Source of the DNA: Streptomyces phaeochromogenes
GTDB lineage: Bacteria > Actinomycetota > Actinomycetes > Streptomycetales > Streptomycetaceae
Direction of reading: 5' to 3'
Assembly: GCF_001418655.1 (NCBI RefSeq)
Contig: NZ_LIQZ01000070.1
Location: 44,811-108,810, forward strand
Length of the DNA: 64,000 bases
The notes under the pieces were generated by a model that worked only from the letters and a program-made list of their open reading frames with translations, was not told the DNA's origin and did not search any database. Shown here in pieces: positions 1 to 10,296 of the stretch (positions within the stretch are counted from its first letter, which is position 1; every line of letters starts with the position of its first letter). The position numbers and the translations under genes are program-made.

Positions 1-1454
1 CTCCGGCGCCGCAGGGCGCGCAGGGCGCCGTCGAGGTCACGGGCATCACCCATGACTCCCGGGCCGTGCGCCCCGGCGACCTCTACGCCGCGCTGCCCGG
101 CGCCCGGATGCACGGCGCCGACTTCGTGACGCAGGCGGCCGGCCTCGGCGCCGCCGCCGTGCTGACCGACCCGACGGGCGCCGAGCGCGCGACGGCCACC
201 GGTCTGCCGGTCCTCGTCGTCGACGACCCGCGCCGGACGATGGGTGAGCTGGCCGCCTCGATCTACGGCCACCCGGGTCCCGACCTGCTCCAGATCGGCA
301 TCACCGGTACGTCCGGCAAGACCACCACGGCGTACCTCGTCGAGGGTGGTCTGAAGACGGTCCGCAGCACCGGGCTCATCGGCACCGTGGAGATGCGCAT
401 CGGCGACGAGCGCATCAAGTCGGAGCGCACGACGCCCGAAGCGACCGATCTCCAGGCGCTGTTCGCGGTCATGCGCGAGCGCGGCGTCGACGCGGTCGCC
501 ATGGAGGTCTCCAGCCACGCGCTGGTCCTCGGCCGGGTCGACGGCTGCATCTTCGACATCGCGGTCTTCACCAACCTCAGCCCGGAACACATGGAGTTCC
601 ACTCCGACATGGAGGACTACTTCCGGGCCAAGGCACAGCTGTTCACGCCGGAACGCAGCAGGCTCGGCGTGGTCAACCTCGACGACGAGTACGGACGCAG
701 GCTCGCCAAGGAGGCCACGGTGCCCGTGGTGACGTTCTCCGCGGAGGGCCACCCGGACGCCGACTGGCGGGCCGAGGAGGTCCAGGTCCGCCCGATGGAC
801 TCGGTCTTCGTGGCGGTCGGCCCCAAGGGCGAGCGCATCATCGCCAAGTCGCCGCTCGCGGGCCCCTTCAACGTCGCAAACACCCTCGCCGCGATCGTCT
901 CCCTCGCCGTCGCCGGGCTCGACCCGCAGACGGCCGCGGACGGCATCGCCGCCGTACCGGGCGTGCCGGGCCGGCTGGAGCGCGTGGACGCCGGACAGCC
1001 GTACCTCGCGGTCGTCGACTACGCGCACAAGACCGACGCCGTGGAGTCCGTGCTGCGGGCCCTGCGCAAGGTCACCGAGGGCCGACTGCACATCGTCCTC
1101 GGCTGTGGCGGGGACCGGGACAAGACCAAGCGGATGCCCATGGGCGCCGCCGCGGCCCGGCTCGCCGACACCGCCGTACTGACATCGGACAACCCCCGCT
1201 CCGAGGACCCCCTCGCGATCCTCGCCACGATGCTCGCGGGTGCCGCCGAGGTACCGGCGTACGAGCGCGGAGAGGTCCAGGTCTTCGAGGACCGGGCCGC
1301 CGCGATCGCCGCGGCCGTCGCCCGCGCACAGCCGGGCGACACGGTGCTGGTCGCGGGCAAGGGTCATGAGCAGGGCCAGGACATCGCCGGAGTGGTCCGT
1401 CCCTTCGACGACCGCCAGGTGCTTCGCGAAGCTATCCAGAAGACCCAGGGATGA
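1..1454 (+). CDS. murE: MurE, UDP-MurNAc-tripeptide ligase (5' end cut by window)
   Basis: Cytoplasmic ATP-dependent ligase that adds the diamino acid (diaminopimelate) to UDP-MurNAc-L-Ala-D-Glu in peptidoglycan precursor synthesis. The reading frame is open from base 3 to the stop at 1452-1454, so the true start lies upstream of the window. The first residues seen include GITHDSRAVRPGDLYAALPG, the conserved N-terminal uridine-binding segment. The Mur ligase P-loop GTSGKTT is encoded near 306-326, and the motif DNPR (1188-1199), typical of diaminopimelate-adding MurE, is present. The catalytic and C-terminal domains (HIVLGCGGDRDKTKR) look intact. The stop is followed after 4 bases by the murF start, so the genes are co-transcribed. 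Only the extreme N-terminus is missing. Confidence 0.96.
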   Translation, partial: PAPQGAQGAVEVTGITHDSRAVRPGDLYAALPGARMHGADFVTQAAGLGAAAVLTDPTGAERATATGLPVLVVDDPRRTMGELAASIYGHPGPDLLQIGITGTSGKTTTAYLVEGGLKTVRSTGLIGTVEMRIGDERIKSERTTPEATDLQALFAVMRERGVDAVAMEVSSHALVLGRVDGCIFDIAVFTNLSPEHMEFHSDMEDYFRAKAQLFTPERSRLGVVNLDDEYGRRLAKEATVPVVTFSAEGHPDADWRAEEVQVRPMDSVFVAVGPKGERIIAKSPLAGPFNVANTLAAIVSLAVAGLDPQTAADGIAAVPGVPGRLERVDAGQPYLAVVDYAHKTDAVESVLRALRKVTEGRLHIVLGCGGDRDKTKRMPMGAAAARLADTAVLTSDNPRSEDPLAILATMLAGAAEVPAYERGEVQVFEDRAAAIAAAVARAQPGDTVLVAGKGHEQGQDIAGVVRPFDDRQVLREAIQKTQG

Positions 1455-1458
1455 ACTT

Positions 1459-2871
1459 GTGATCGCCCTCTCTCTCGCCGAGATCGCCTCAGTCGTCGGC
1501 GGGCAGACACACGACATACCGGATCCGTCGGTCCAGGTCACCGGACGGGTCGTCAGGGACTCCCGTGAGGTGGAGCCAGGCAGCCTCTTCGTCGCCTTCG
1601 TGGGCGAGCGCGTGGACGGTCACGACTTCGCGGCGAGCGTCGTGGAGGCGGGCGCGGCGGCCGTGCTGGCGTCACGGCCCGTCGGCGTGCCCGCGATCGT
1701 CGTGGACGACGTCCAGACGGCCCTGGGCGCCCTCGCACGCCACGTCGTCGAACGGCTCGGCGCGACCCTCGTGGCCCTCACCGGCTCCGCGGGCAAGACC
1801 AGCACCAAGGACCTCATCGCCCAGGTGCTCCAGCGCAAGGCGCCGACGGTCTACACACCGGGCTCGCTCAACAACGAGATCGGGCTGCCGCTCACCGCCC
1901 TCAGCGCCACCGAGGAGACCCGGTTCCTGGTCCTGGAGATGGGGGCCCGCGGCATCGGCCACATCCGGTACCTGACGGATCTGACGCCCCCTAAGGTCGG
2001 CCTCGTCCTGAACGTCGGCACCGCCCACATCGGCGAGTTCGGCGGACGTGAACAAATCGCCCAGGCCAAGGGCGAGTTGGTGGAGGGCCTGCCCTCGGCG
2101 GAGGCGGGCGGCGTCGCGATCCTGAACGCCGACGATCCCCTCGTACGAGCCATGGCCTCGCGGACGAAAGCACGCGTGATCCTCTTCGGAGAGTCCGGCG
2201 AAGCGGACGTACGGGCCGAGAACGTGACGCTCATGGAGAGCGGACAGCCCGCGTTCAGGCTTCACACACCCTCCGGGTGCAGCGACGTGACCATGCGCCT
2301 GTACGGTGAGCACCACGTGTCGAACGCGCTCGCCGCGGCCGCCGTCGCCCATGAGCTGGGCATGTCCGCAGACGAGATCGCCACCGCGCTCTCCGAGGCG
2401 GGCTCCCTCTCCCGCTGGCGGATGGAGGTCACCGAGCGCCCGGACGGCGTGACGGTCGTCAACGACGCCTACAACGCGAACCCCGAGTCCATGCGAGCCG
2501 CCCTGCGCGCGCTCGCGGCCATGGGCAAGGGGCGGCGGACCTGGGCGGTGCTCGGTCAGATGGCCGAGCTCGGGGACGAGGCGCTCGCCGAGCACGACGC
2601 GGTCGGACGGCTAGCCGTCCGGCTCAATGTCGGCAAGCTCGTCGCGGTCGGGGGCAGGGAAGCGTCCTGGCTGCAACTGGGCGCATATAACGAGGGTTCG
2701 TGGGGTGAGGAGTCGGTGCACGTGTCCGACACACAGGCGGCGATCGACCTGTTGCGCAGTCAACTGCGCCCGGGAGACGTCGTACTCGTGAAGGCGTCCC
2801 GGTCGGTCGGCCTGGAGCGGGTCGCAGAGGCGCTGGTCGAGGGCACCGAGGGTGAGGTTGCCGTCCGATGA
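1459..2871 (+). CDS. murF: MurF, UDP-MurNAc-tripeptide--D-Ala-D-Ala ligase
   Basis: Cytoplasmic ligase that adds D-Ala-D-Ala and completes the UDP-MurNAc-pentapeptide. About 470 residues, normal for the family. The GTG at 1459 is chosen because it lies 4 bases after the murE stop, follows a purine-rich CAGGGATGA, and gives the expected N-terminus [15 protein letters not shown]. The frame is open further upstream inside murE, but that part is an out-of-frame reading of murE. The P-loop [12 protein letters not shown] is in the first third, followed by NEIGLPLT and [12 protein letters not shown] of the central domain and [11 protein letters not shown] at the start of the C-terminal domain. The stop overlaps the mraY start by 4 bases (ATGA). 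Confidence 0.96.
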   Translation: MIALSLAEIASVVGGQTHDIPDPSVQVTGRVVRDSREVEPGSLFVAFVGERVDGHDFAASVVEAGAAAVLASRPVGVPAIVVDDVQTALGALARHVVERLGATLVALTGSAGKTSTKDLIAQVLQRKAPTVYTPGSLNNEIGLPLTALSATEETRFLVLEMGARGIGHIRYLTDLTPPKVGLVLNVGTAHIGEFGGREQIAQAKGELVEGLPSAEAGGVAILNADDPLVRAMASRTKARVILFGESGEADVRAENVTLMESGQPAFRLHTPSGCSDVTMRLYGEHHVSNALAAAAVAHELGMSADEIATALSEAGSLSRWRMEVTERPDGVTVVNDAYNANPESMRAALRALAAMGKGRRTWAVLGQMAELGDEALAEHDAVGRLAVRLNVGKLVAVGGREASWLQLGAYNEGSWGEESVHVSDTQAAIDLLRSQLRPGDVVLVKASRSVGLERVAEALVEGTEGEVAVR

Positions 2872-3938
2872 ATCAGATCCTCTTCGCGGGAGTCATCGGC
2901 CTCTTCCTGACTCTCGTGGGCACTCCCATGCTGATCAAGCTGCTGGCCCGCAAGGGCTACGGCCAGTACATCCGCGACGACGGCCCGCGCGAGCACCACG
3001 CCAAGCGCGGTACGCCGACGATGGGTGGCATCGCCTTCATCCTGGCCACGCTCCTGGCGTACTTCCTCAGCAAGGTGATCACCGGCCAGCCGCCGAGGTT
3101 CTCCGGAGTGCTGGTGCTCGGCCTGATGACGGGCATGGGCCTGGTCGGCTTCCTCGACGACTACATCAAGATCGTCAAGCGCCGGTCGCTCGGTCTGCGG
3201 GCCAAGGCCAAGATGGCCGGCCAGCTGATCGTCGGTGTCTCCTTCGCGGTGCTCTCGCTGCAGTTCCCGGACAACCTCAACAACACCCCGGCCTCCACGA
3301 AGCTCTCCTTCGTGCAGGACTTCGGCTGGTCCATCGGCCCGGTGCTGTTCGTGGTCTGGGCGCTGTTCATGATTCTCGCGATGTCGAACGGCGTGAACCT
3401 CACGGACGGCCTGGACGGCCTCGCCACCGGCGCCTCCGTGATGGTCTTCGGCGCGTACACCTTCATCGGTGTCTGGCAGTTCCAGGAGTCATGCGCCAAC
3501 GCGCAGACCCTCACCAACCCGGCCGCCTGCTACGAGGTACGAGATCCGCTCGACCTCGCCGTCGTCGCCGCGGCCCTGATGGGCGCCTGCTTCGGCTTTC
3601 TGTGGTGGAACACCTCGCCCGCCAAGATCTTCATGGGTGACACCGGTTCGCTGGCCCTCGGCGGCGCGCTCGCCGGTCTCGCGATCTGCTCCCGCACCGA
3701 GCTCCTTGTCGCGCTGCTCGGCGGCCTCTTCGTCCTGATCACCATGTCGGTCGTCATCCAGGTCGGCTCGTTCCGCCTCACCGGCAAGCGCGTCTTCCGA
3801 ATGGCGCCACTCCAGCACCACTTCGAACTCAAGGGGTGGTCCGAGGTCCTTGTGGTGGTCCGCTTCTGGATCATCCAGGGCATGTGCGTGATCGTCGGAC
3901 TCGGCCTCTTCTACGCCGGATGGGCAGCCCAGAAGTGA
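2868..3938 (+). CDS. mraY: MraY, phospho-MurNAc-pentapeptide translocase
   Basis: Integral membrane enzyme that transfers phospho-MurNAc-pentapeptide from UDP to undecaprenyl phosphate, making lipid I. 356 residues with about ten hydrophobic segments. Family signatures are visible in order: [18 protein letters not shown] after TM1, the first Asp pair in [32 protein letters not shown], and the cytoplasmic [12 protein letters not shown] histidine motif near the C-terminus. The ATG overlaps the murF stop (ATGA), and the MraY stop overlaps the murD GTG (GTGA), implying translational coupling through murF-mraY-murD. Confidence 0.97.
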   Translation: MNQILFAGVIGLFLTLVGTPMLIKLLARKGYGQYIRDDGPREHHAKRGTPTMGGIAFILATLLAYFLSKVITGQPPRFSGVLVLGLMTGMGLVGFLDDYIKIVKRRSLGLRAKAKMAGQLIVGVSFAVLSLQFPDNLNNTPASTKLSFVQDFGWSIGPVLFVVWALFMILAMSNGVNLTDGLDGLATGASVMVFGAYTFIGVWQFQESCANAQTLTNPAACYEVRDPLDLAVVAAALMGACFGFLWWNTSPAKIFMGDTGSLALGGALAGLAICSRTELLVALLGGLFVLITMSVVIQVGSFRLTGKRVFRMAPLQHHFELKGWSEVLVVVRFWIIQGMCVIVGLGLFYAGWAAQK

Positions 3939-5359
3939 CGACCGCCCTCGACTGGCAGAGCATGAACATCACCGTCGCCGGTCTCGGCGTGAGCGGCATC
4001 AGCGCCGCCCGCGCCCTGGCCGGCCTCGGCGCGTCGGTCACGGTCGTCGACGGGGGCTCCTCGGAGGCCCACCTGGAGCGGGCCGCCTCCCTTGAGGGGG
4101 AAGGGATTTCGGTACGTCTCGCGGACGCCGAGACGCTTCCCGAAGGCACCGACCTGGTGGTCACCTCGCCGGGCTGGAAGCCGGGCAGCCCCCTCTTCCA
4201 GGCAGCCGCCGAGGCGGGCGTGGACGTCGTCGGCGACGTGGAGATCGCCTGGCGCCTGCGCGGCCCCGACGCCGCCCCCTGGCTGGCCATCACGGGCACC
4301 AACGGCAAGACCACCACGACCCAGATGCTCGCCTCGATCCTGGCCGCCGCGGGCCTTCGTACGGCCGCCGTGGGCAACATCGGCACCCCGATCGTCGACG
4401 TGGTCCAGGAAGGCGACGACGCCTACGACGTACTGGCCGTCGAGCTGTCCAGCTACCAGCTCCACTGGGCGCCCTCGCTGCGCGCCCACTCCGCCGCCGT
4501 CCTGAACCTCGCCCCGGACCACCTCGACTGGCACGGCTCCATGGAGGCGTACGCCGCCGACAAGGGGCGTATCTACGAGGGCAATCGGGTCGCCTGCGTC
4601 TACAACATGGCCGACAAGGTCACCGAGGACCTGGTGCGCGGGGCGGACGTCGAGGAGGGCTGCCGGGCGGTCGGCTTCACGCTCGGCACCCCGGGCCCGT
4701 CCCAACTCGGCGTCGTGGAGGGCATCCTGGTCGACCGCGCCTTCGTCGAGGACCGGCACAAGCAGGCCCAGGAACTCGCCGAGATCGCGGACGTCAACCC
4801 GCCGGCCCCGCACAACATCGCCAACGCCCTTGCGGCGGCGGCCCTGGCCCGCGCCTTCGGAGTGCCCGCCGCGGCCGTACGGGACGGTCTGCGGGCCTTC
4901 AGGCCCGACGCCCACCGCATCCAGCACGTGGCCGACGTGGACCGGGTCGCCTACATCGACGACTCCAAGGCCACCAACACGCATGCGGCGGAAGCCTCTT
5001 TGGCGGCGTACGAGTCGATCGTGTGGATCGCCGGCGGGCTCGCCAAGGGTGCGACCTTCGACGAGCTGGTCGCCAAGTCGGCAAAGCGACTGCGGGGCGT
5101 CGTCCTGTTCGGCGCCGACCGGGCCCTCATCCGTGAAGCGCTCGCGCGACACGCGCCGGAAGTACCCGTGGTCGACCTCGACCGGACCGACACTGGGGCG
5201 ATGCTCGCGGCCGTACGTGAGGCCGCACGGCTCTCCGATCCGGGAGACACTGTCCTGCTGGCGCCGGCCTGTGCGTCCATGGACATGTTCGCCAACTACA
5301 ACAAGCGCGGCGACGCTTTCGCGGAGGCGGTTCGCGAACTCGGCGCCGTCGACGGCTGA
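3935..5359 (+). CDS. murD: MurD, UDP-MurNAc-L-alanine--D-glutamate ligase
   Basis: Cytoplasmic ligase that adds D-glutamate to UDP-MurNAc-L-Ala. The GTG at 3935 overlaps the mraY stop (GTGA) and gives a 474-residue protein starting [18 protein letters not shown]. An in-frame ATG at 3920 (MGSPEV) is possible but lies deeper inside mraY. The N-terminal Rossmann segment ([17 protein letters not shown]) is followed by the P-loop [11 protein letters not shown], the ELSSYQL and [16 protein letters not shown] motifs (the latter containing the lysine that is carbamylated in the family) and the C-terminal [12 protein letters not shown]. The product feeds murE at the start of the window. Confidence 0.96.
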   Translation: MTTALDWQSMNITVAGLGVSGISAARALAGLGASVTVVDGGSSEAHLERAASLEGEGISVRLADAETLPEGTDLVVTSPGWKPGSPLFQAAAEAGVDVVGDVEIAWRLRGPDAAPWLAITGTNGKTTTTQMLASILAAAGLRTAAVGNIGTPIVDVVQEGDDAYDVLAVELSSYQLHWAPSLRAHSAAVLNLAPDHLDWHGSMEAYAADKGRIYEGNRVACVYNMADKVTEDLVRGADVEEGCRAVGFTLGTPGPSQLGVVEGILVDRAFVEDRHKQAQELAEIADVNPPAPHNIANALAAAALARAFGVPAAAVRDGLRAFRPDAHRIQHVADVDRVAYIDDSKATNTHAAEASLAAYESIVWIAGGLAKGATFDELVAKSAKRLRGVVLFGADRALIREALARHAPEVPVVDLDRTDTGAMLAAVREAARLSDPGDTVLLAPACASMDMFANYNKRGDAFAEAVRELGAVDG

Positions 5360-5546
5360 CCCGGGTCCGCCTCGCCCGGCGGCGCCGGGTACACCTGGGA
5401 GGGACGCGTGACACGGATCCGGCTGGGGCTTCGTCGGTGGCTTTCCGCCGGTGGCACGGCACTGCGCCGTCCCGTCCCGCCCCCAGGGCCCGAACGGTCC
5501 GGGATTCCCGGCGGGGTGCCCTCCCACGGCATGGCAGGTGCCGCCC
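5360..5546 (+). promoter_or_regulatory. murD-ftsW intergenic stretch, possible internal promoter
   Basis: A 187-base gap, unusual in a cluster whose other cell-wall genes mostly overlap or nearly touch. No gene is supported here. A GACAC pentamer, the core motif bound by the sporulation regulator WhiA in Streptomyces, occurs at 5410-5414, about 130 bases before the ftsW start; ftsW is a known WhiA-dependent gene. A single pentamer is weak evidence, so this is a candidate only. The position is consistent with ftsW having its own developmental promoter. Confidence 0.35.
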
Positions 5547-6911
5547 ATGTCCAGTAGCCGTACCGGGCGTCCTCCCGTCCAGCGGGCCCCCCGCCGGCCC
5601 GCCGGGCCCCGCCCCCCTCGCGACAACCCCGTAGGACGCCTCTACACGCGCGTACGCCGTGCCTGGGACCGTCCGCTGACCGCCTACTACCTGATCCTCG
5701 GCGGCAGCCTCCTGATCACCGTGCTCGGTCTGGTGATGGTGTACTCCGCCTCGCAGATCACCGCGCTCCAGCTGTCGCTGCCCGGGTCGTACTTCTTCCG
5801 CAAGCAGTTCCTCGCCGCCGTGCTCGGCGGTCTGCTGCTGCTCGCCGCCTCGCGAATGCCGTCCAAGCTGCACCGGGCGCTGGCCTATCCGATGCTGCTC
5901 GGCTCGGTCTTCCTGATGATCCTCGTCCAGGTGCCGGGGATAGGAGTCGCGGTCAACGGCAACCAGAACTGGATCTCGGTCGGCGGCCCCTTCCAGCTCC
6001 AGCCCAGCGAGTTCGGCAAGCTCGCCCTCGTCCTGTGGGGCGCCGACCTGCTCGCCCGCAAACAGGACAAGCGGCTGCTGGCGCAGTGGAAGCACATGCT
6101 GGTGCCGCTCGTTCCGGTGGCCTTCATGCTGCTCGGGCTGATCATGCTCGGCGGCGACATGGGCACGGCGATCATCCTCACCGCGATCCTGTTCGGGCTG
6201 CTGTGGCTCGCGGGGGCGCCCACGCGGCTCTTCGGGGGCGTGCTCGCCGTCGCCCTGACCATCGGCTTCATCCTGATCAAGACCAGCCCGAACCGCATGG
6301 CCCGCCTCTCCTGCCTGGGAGCCACCGAACCCCAGTCGGGCCCCGTCGACTGCTGGCAGGCCGTGCACGGCATCTACGCCCTCGCCTCCGGCGGGCTGTT
6401 CGGCTCCGGCCTCGGCGCCAGTGTGGAGAAATGGGGGCAACTGCCCGAAGCCCACACCGACTTCATCTTCGCCATCACCGGTGAGGAACTGGGCCTGGCG
6501 GGGACGCTGTCGGTCCTCGCCCTCTTCGCGGCTCTAGGCTATGCGGGTATCCGCGTGGCCGGACGCACGGAGGACCCCTTCGTGAGGTATGCCGCGGGAG
6601 GCGTGACCACGTGGATCACGGCCCAGGCCGTGATCAACATCGGTGCGGTGCTCGGCCTGCTGCCGATCGCCGGCGTCCCTCTCCCGCTGTTCTCCTACGG
6701 GGGATCCGCCCTGCTTCCGACCATGTTCGCCATCGGGCTCCTCATCGCTTTCGCGCGTGAGGATCCCGCTGCGCGGGCGGCGCTTGCGATGCGGCAACCC
6801 CGCTTTGGCAGAAAGCGGGCTGCGGTGAGAGGCTCCGCAGGGGCCGCGGGGCCTCGGAGATGGAACACGATGCGACGGCGCGCCGCGGCGCGTTCGTCCG
6901 GAGAGCGGTGA
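5547..6911 (+). CDS. ftsW: FtsW, SEDS-family septal peptidoglycan polymerase
   Basis: Polytopic SEDS protein acting at the division septum, where with its class B penicillin-binding protein partner it polymerises lipid II. About 454 residues from the ATG at 5547 (MSSSRTGRPPVQRAP), with a proline/arginine-rich cytoplasmic N-terminus and then about ten membrane segments starting at TAYYLILGGSLL. SEDS landmarks include AVNGNQNWISVGGPFQLQPS, HTDFIFAITGEELGL and the loop PLPLFSYGGSALL. A GTG at 5538 is also in frame (adds MPP). The stop at 6911 is 6 bases before murG. The basic C-terminal tail (PRFGRKRAAVRG) is cytoplasmic. Confidence 0.94.
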   Translation: MSSSRTGRPPVQRAPRRPAGPRPPRDNPVGRLYTRVRRAWDRPLTAYYLILGGSLLITVLGLVMVYSASQITALQLSLPGSYFFRKQFLAAVLGGLLLLAASRMPSKLHRALAYPMLLGSVFLMILVQVPGIGVAVNGNQNWISVGGPFQLQPSEFGKLALVLWGADLLARKQDKRLLAQWKHMLVPLVPVAFMLLGLIMLGGDMGTAIILTAILFGLLWLAGAPTRLFGGVLAVALTIGFILIKTSPNRMARLSCLGATEPQSGPVDCWQAVHGIYALASGGLFGSGLGASVEKWGQLPEAHTDFIFAITGEELGLAGTLSVLALFAALGYAGIRVAGRTEDPFVRYAAGGVTTWITAQAVINIGAVLGLLPIAGVPLPLFSYGGSALLPTMFAIGLLIAFAREDPAARAALAMRQPRFGRKRAAVRGSAGAAGPRRWNTMRRRAAARSSGER

Positions 6912-6917
6912 ATTTCG

Positions 6918-8006
6918 GTGCATGTCGTACTCGCCGGTGGGGGGACCGCCGGCCACATCGAGCCCGCGCTCGCCCTCGCGGACGCCCTGCGCAGGCAGGA
7001 CCCGACCGTGGGTATCACGGCCCTGGGCACGGAGCGCGGACTCGAGACCCGACTCGTACCAGAGCGAGGCTACGAACTCGCGTTGATCCCCGCGGTACCG
7101 CTGCCGCGCAAGCCCACCCCCGAGCTGATCACCGTCCCCGGACGGCTGCGTGGCACGATCAAGGCGGCCGAGCAGATCCTTGAGCGCACGAAGGCCGACG
7201 CGGTCGTCGGCTTCGGCGGCTATGTCGCCCTGCCCGCCTACCTCGCGGCCAAGCGCCTCGGCGTGCCGATCGTCATCCACGAGGCCAACGCCCGCCCCGG
7301 CCTCGCCAACAAGATCGGTTCGCGGTACGCCGCCCGGGTCGCCGTCTCCACACCGGACAGCAAGCTGCGCGACGCCCGTTACATCGGCATCCCGCTGCGC
7401 CGCTCGATCGCCACGCTCGACCGGGCCGCCGTACGCCCGCAGGCGCGCGCCGCGTTCGGGCTCGACCCCTCCTTGCCGACCCTGCTGGTCTCCGGCGGCT
7501 CGCAGGGTGCCCGCCGCCTCAACGAGGTGGTCCAGCAGGCAGCCCCGTACCTCCAGCAGGCCGGTATCCAGATCCTGCACGCGGTCGGCCCGAAGAACGA
7601 ACTGCCGCAGGTCCACCAGATGCCGGGGATGCCCCCGTACATCCCGGTACCGTACGTGGACCGGATGGACCTCGCGTACGCCGCGGCCGACATGATGCTC
7701 TGCCGCGCGGGCGCGATGACCGTCGCCGAACTCTCCGCCGTCGGGCTCCCCGCCGTCTACGTCCCGCTGCCCATCGGCAACGGCGAACAGCGGCTCAACG
7801 CCCAGCCGGTGGTCAAGGCCGGCGGCGGACTGCTGATCGACGACGCGGAACTGACACCGCAGTGGGTGCAGAGCAACGTCCTGCCCGTGCTCGCCGATCC
7901 GCACCGGCTGTTCGAGATGTCCCGCGCCGCCTCCGAGTTCGGCCGCCGGGACGCCGACGACCTGCTTGTCGGGATGGTGTACGAGGCGATCGCGTCACGC
8001 CGTTAG
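6918..8006 (+). CDS. murG: MurG, lipid II synthase (GlcNAc transferase)
   Basis: Peripheral membrane GT-B glycosyltransferase that adds GlcNAc from UDP-GlcNAc to lipid I, giving lipid II. 362 residues from the GTG at 6918, giving [20 protein letters not shown], which contains the GGGTAGH glycine-rich motif. Further signatures are [40 protein letters not shown] (third G-loop) and the UDP-GlcNAc contact region [19 protein letters not shown]. It sits between ftsW and ftsQ. murC, which lies here in many bacteria, is absent, as is usual for Streptomyces. Confidence 0.97.
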   Translation: MHVVLAGGGTAGHIEPALALADALRRQDPTVGITALGTERGLETRLVPERGYELALIPAVPLPRKPTPELITVPGRLRGTIKAAEQILERTKADAVVGFGGYVALPAYLAAKRLGVPIVIHEANARPGLANKIGSRYAARVAVSTPDSKLRDARYIGIPLRRSIATLDRAAVRPQARAAFGLDPSLPTLLVSGGSQGARRLNEVVQQAAPYLQQAGIQILHAVGPKNELPQVHQMPGMPPYIPVPYVDRMDLAYAAADMMLCRAGAMTVAELSAVGLPAVYVPLPIGNGEQRLNAQPVVKAGGGLLIDDAELTPQWVQSNVLPVLADPHRLFEMSRAASEFGRRDADDLLVGMVYEAIASRR

Positions 8007-8029
8007 CGCGTGGCAGAAGGCAGGGGAGC

Positions 8030-8824
8030 GTGGCCGGACCGACCACCGCCGAACGCGGCGAACGGCAAGCCCGACAGGATCCGGGCTCCGGCCCGCCCCG
8101 GCCACCTCTTCTGAAGAGGCTCCCGAAGCCTCGTAAGCTCATCATTCCGGTCGTCTGCCTCGCGCTGCTCGCCGCGGGATGCCTCTGGGTGCTCTACGGC
8201 TCGCAGTGGCTGCGCGTGGAGCGCGTATCGGCTTCCGGGACACGGGTTCTGACTCCCGATCAAGTCGTCGAGGCGGCCGACGTTCCGGTCGGATCGCCGT
8301 TGATTTCAGTCGACACCGATGTGATTGAGGCAAGACTCCGCCGGAAATTGCCCCGAATTGACTCGGTTGACGTCGTCCGTTCCTGGCCCCATGGAATCGG
8401 GCTGAAAGTGATCGAACGCACTCCGGTTCTCATTGCCGAAAAGGGCGGAAAGTTCATCGAAGTGGACGCCAAGGGCGTGCGTTATGCCACGGTTTCGCGC
8501 GCCCCGAAGGGTGTTCCCGCGCTGGAATTGACGGTGCCCCGGTCCGCGGGCCTGCGCCGCTTCGGGACCGACCGGCTGATGCGCGAGGCGGTGCGCGTCG
8601 CGGGTTCCCTTCCGGCCGCGGTCGCGCGTGACACCCAGGTCGTCAAGGTCCGTTCGTACGACTCCATCTCGCTGGAGTTGAGCGGCAACCGGACCGTGTT
8701 GTGGGGAAGTGGCGAGAAGAGTGGCGTCAAGGCCCGTACGCTCGGCGCTCTCATGAAAGCCGCTCCAGAGGCCCGGCACTTCGATGTCAGCGTTCCCACT
8801 GCCCCTGCGTCATCGGGGAGTTGA
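8030..8824 (+). CDS. ftsQ: FtsQ, divisome bitopic membrane protein
   Basis: Bitopic divisome protein with a POTRA-type extracytoplasmic domain that links other septal proteins. The GTG at 8030 is preceded by a good Shine-Dalgarno (AGGCAGGGGAG) and gives 264 residues, MAGPTTAERGERQ. The frame stays open upstream inside murG, but that is not coding. A cytoplasmic proline/lysine-rich segment (RPPLLKRLPKPRK) precedes one membrane segment (LIIPVVCLALLAAG). The POTRA start WLRVERVSASGTRVLTPDQV and the FtsQ-type segment with SWPHGIGLKVIERTPV follow. Codon use in the middle (GATTGAGG, AATTGCC) is slightly less GC-biased than in its neighbours. Confidence 0.9.
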   Translation: MAGPTTAERGERQARQDPGSGPPRPPLLKRLPKPRKLIIPVVCLALLAAGCLWVLYGSQWLRVERVSASGTRVLTPDQVVEAADVPVGSPLISVDTDVIEARLRRKLPRIDSVDVVRSWPHGIGLKVIERTPVLIAEKGGKFIEVDAKGVRYATVSRAPKGVPALELTVPRSAGLRRFGTDRLMREAVRVAGSLPAAVARDTQVVKVRSYDSISLELSGNRTVLWGSGEKSGVKARTLGALMKAAPEARHFDVSVPTAPASSGS

Positions 8825-9099
8825 CGCTCATCCGTGCAGGCCAGCACCCTGGTTGGGCAGCGCTACGGCTGATCACATAGGGTGAAAAGAAAAACGGGAG
8901 GTTCGGCGTGTTCGTTGAACGTGCGCCACTTGTCGACTTAGTGTCCTGTTCGGAAGAGTCCAAGGAACAGACACACTGGTAACCCTAAACTTCAGCGTTA
9001 GGGTTCGGGTCGGCGTTCGGACCGTCCCATTCGGCATCAGTCGTCGGATCGCGAACGTGCGAGGCGGCGACACGTAACTCGAGGCGAGAGGCCTTCGAC
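8825..9099 (+). promoter_or_regulatory. ftsZ upstream regulatory region with two inverted repeats
   Basis: This 275-base gap is where Streptomyces ftsZ carries several promoters, including one used only in aerial hyphae. Two inverted repeats are visible. GTGTCCTGTTC (8941-8951) pairs with GAACAGACAC (8965-8974) apart from one bulged base; its outer ends are GTGTC/GACAC, the WhiA core in both orientations. AACCCTAA (8981-8988) and TTAGGGTT (8998-9005) are a perfect 8-bp pair around a 9-base loop. A third GACAC lies at 9069-9073. The 5' leader is AT-richer than its surroundings. Promoter assignment is from knowledge of the genus; the repeats are seen directly. Confidence 0.6.
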
Positions 9100-10296
9100 G
9101 TGGCAGCACCGCAGAACTACCTCGCAGTCATCAAAGTCATCGGTGTCGGCGGCGGTGGTGTCAATGCCATCAACCGGATGATCGAGGTCGGTCTCAAGGG
9201 TGTCGAGTTCATCGCCATCAACACCGACGCCCAGGCGCTGTTGATGAGCGACGCCGACGTCAAGCTCGACGTCGGCCGCGAACTCACCCGCGGACTCGGC
9301 GCCGGAGCCAACCCGGCCGTCGGCCGCAAGGCGGCGGAGGACCACCGCGAGGAGATCGAGGAGGTCCTCAAGGGGGCCGACATGGTCTTCGTGACAGCCG
9401 GCGAGGGCGGCGGCACCGGCACCGGCGGCGCACCCGTCGTGGCCAACATCGCCCGCTCGCTGGGCGCCCTCACCATCGGCGTGGTCACGCGTCCGTTCAC
9501 CTTCGAGGGACGGCGCCGCGCCAACCAGGCCGAGGACGGCATCGCGGAACTCCGCGAAGAGGTCGACACCCTCATCGTCATCCCCAACGACCGGCTGCTG
9601 TCCATCTCGGACCGCCAGGTCTCGGTCCTCGACGCCTTCAAGTCGGCGGACCAGGTCCTGCTCTCCGGTGTTCAGGGCATCACCGACCTCATCACCACGC
9701 CCGGTCTGATCAACCTCGACTTCGCCGACGTCAAGTCCGTGATGTCCGAGGCTGGTTCGGCGCTCATGGGCATCGGCTCGGCCCGCGGCGACGACCGCGC
9801 GGTGGCCGCGGCCGAGATGGCGATCTCCTCGCCGCTCCTGGAGGCGTCCATCGACGGCGCCCGAGGCGTGCTGCTCTCCATCTCCGGCGGCTCCGACCTC
9901 GGCCTGTTCGAGATCAACGAGGCCGCCCAGCTGGTGAGCGAGGCCGCGCACCCCGAGGCCAACATCATCTTCGGCGCGGTCATCGACGACGCGCTCGGCG
10001 ACGAGGTCCGGGTCACCGTCATCGCGGCCGGCTTCGACGGCGGACAGCCTCCGTCGAAGCGGGACACCGTCCTCGGCTCGTCCTCCGCCAAGCGCGACGA
10101 GCCCACCCCGGCCCGGTCGGGCGACAGCCGCCCGTCCTTCGGCTCGCTGGGCAGCGTCACGCCGAAGGAGGCCCCGGAGCCCACTCCGGAGCCGGTGAGC
10201 AACGAACTGCCGTCGGTCTCCCCGCCGGTCCCGCCGTCGCGCACGTACTCGGACAGCGCGGCCGAAGAGCTGGACGTGCCGGACTTCCTCAAGTGA
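9100..10296 (+). CDS. ftsZ: FtsZ, tubulin-like division GTPase
   Basis: Forms the Z ring, and in Streptomyces ladders of rings in sporulating hyphae. 398 residues from the GTG at 9100 ([20 protein letters not shown]), with GAGGCGAGAGG upstream. The tubulin signature GGGTGTGG is encoded near 9409-9432. NTDAQAL and the T7 loop region [11 protein letters not shown] are intact. A variable linker rich in Ser/Pro ([12 protein letters not shown]) leads to the conserved C-terminal peptide LDVPDFLK, which binds partners such as SepF and FtsW. The stop overlaps the pgeF start by 4 bases (GTGA). There is no ftsA, as normal in actinobacteria. Confidence 0.98.
   Translation: MAAPQNYLAVIKVIGVGGGGVNAINRMIEVGLKGVEFIAINTDAQALLMSDADVKLDVGRELTRGLGAGANPAVGRKAAEDHREEIEEVLKGADMVFVTAGEGGGTGTGGAPVVANIARSLGALTIGVVTRPFTFEGRRRANQAEDGIAELREEVDTLIVIPNDRLLSISDRQVSVLDAFKSADQVLLSGVQGITDLITTPGLINLDFADVKSVMSEAGSALMGIGSARGDDRAVAAAEMAISSPLLEASIDGARGVLLSISGGSDLGLFEINEAAQLVSEAAHPEANIIFGAVIDDALGDEVRVTVIAAGFDGGQPPSKRDTVLGSSSAKRDEPTPARSGDSRPSFGSLGSVTPKEAPEPTPEPVSNELPSVSPPVPPSRTYSDSAAEELDVPDFLK

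Noticed and set aside
8981..9005. TTAGGG as telomere-like repeat
   Set aside because: It occurs once as an inverted pair in the ftsZ leader, not as a tandem array. Streptomyces chromosome ends have different palindromes.
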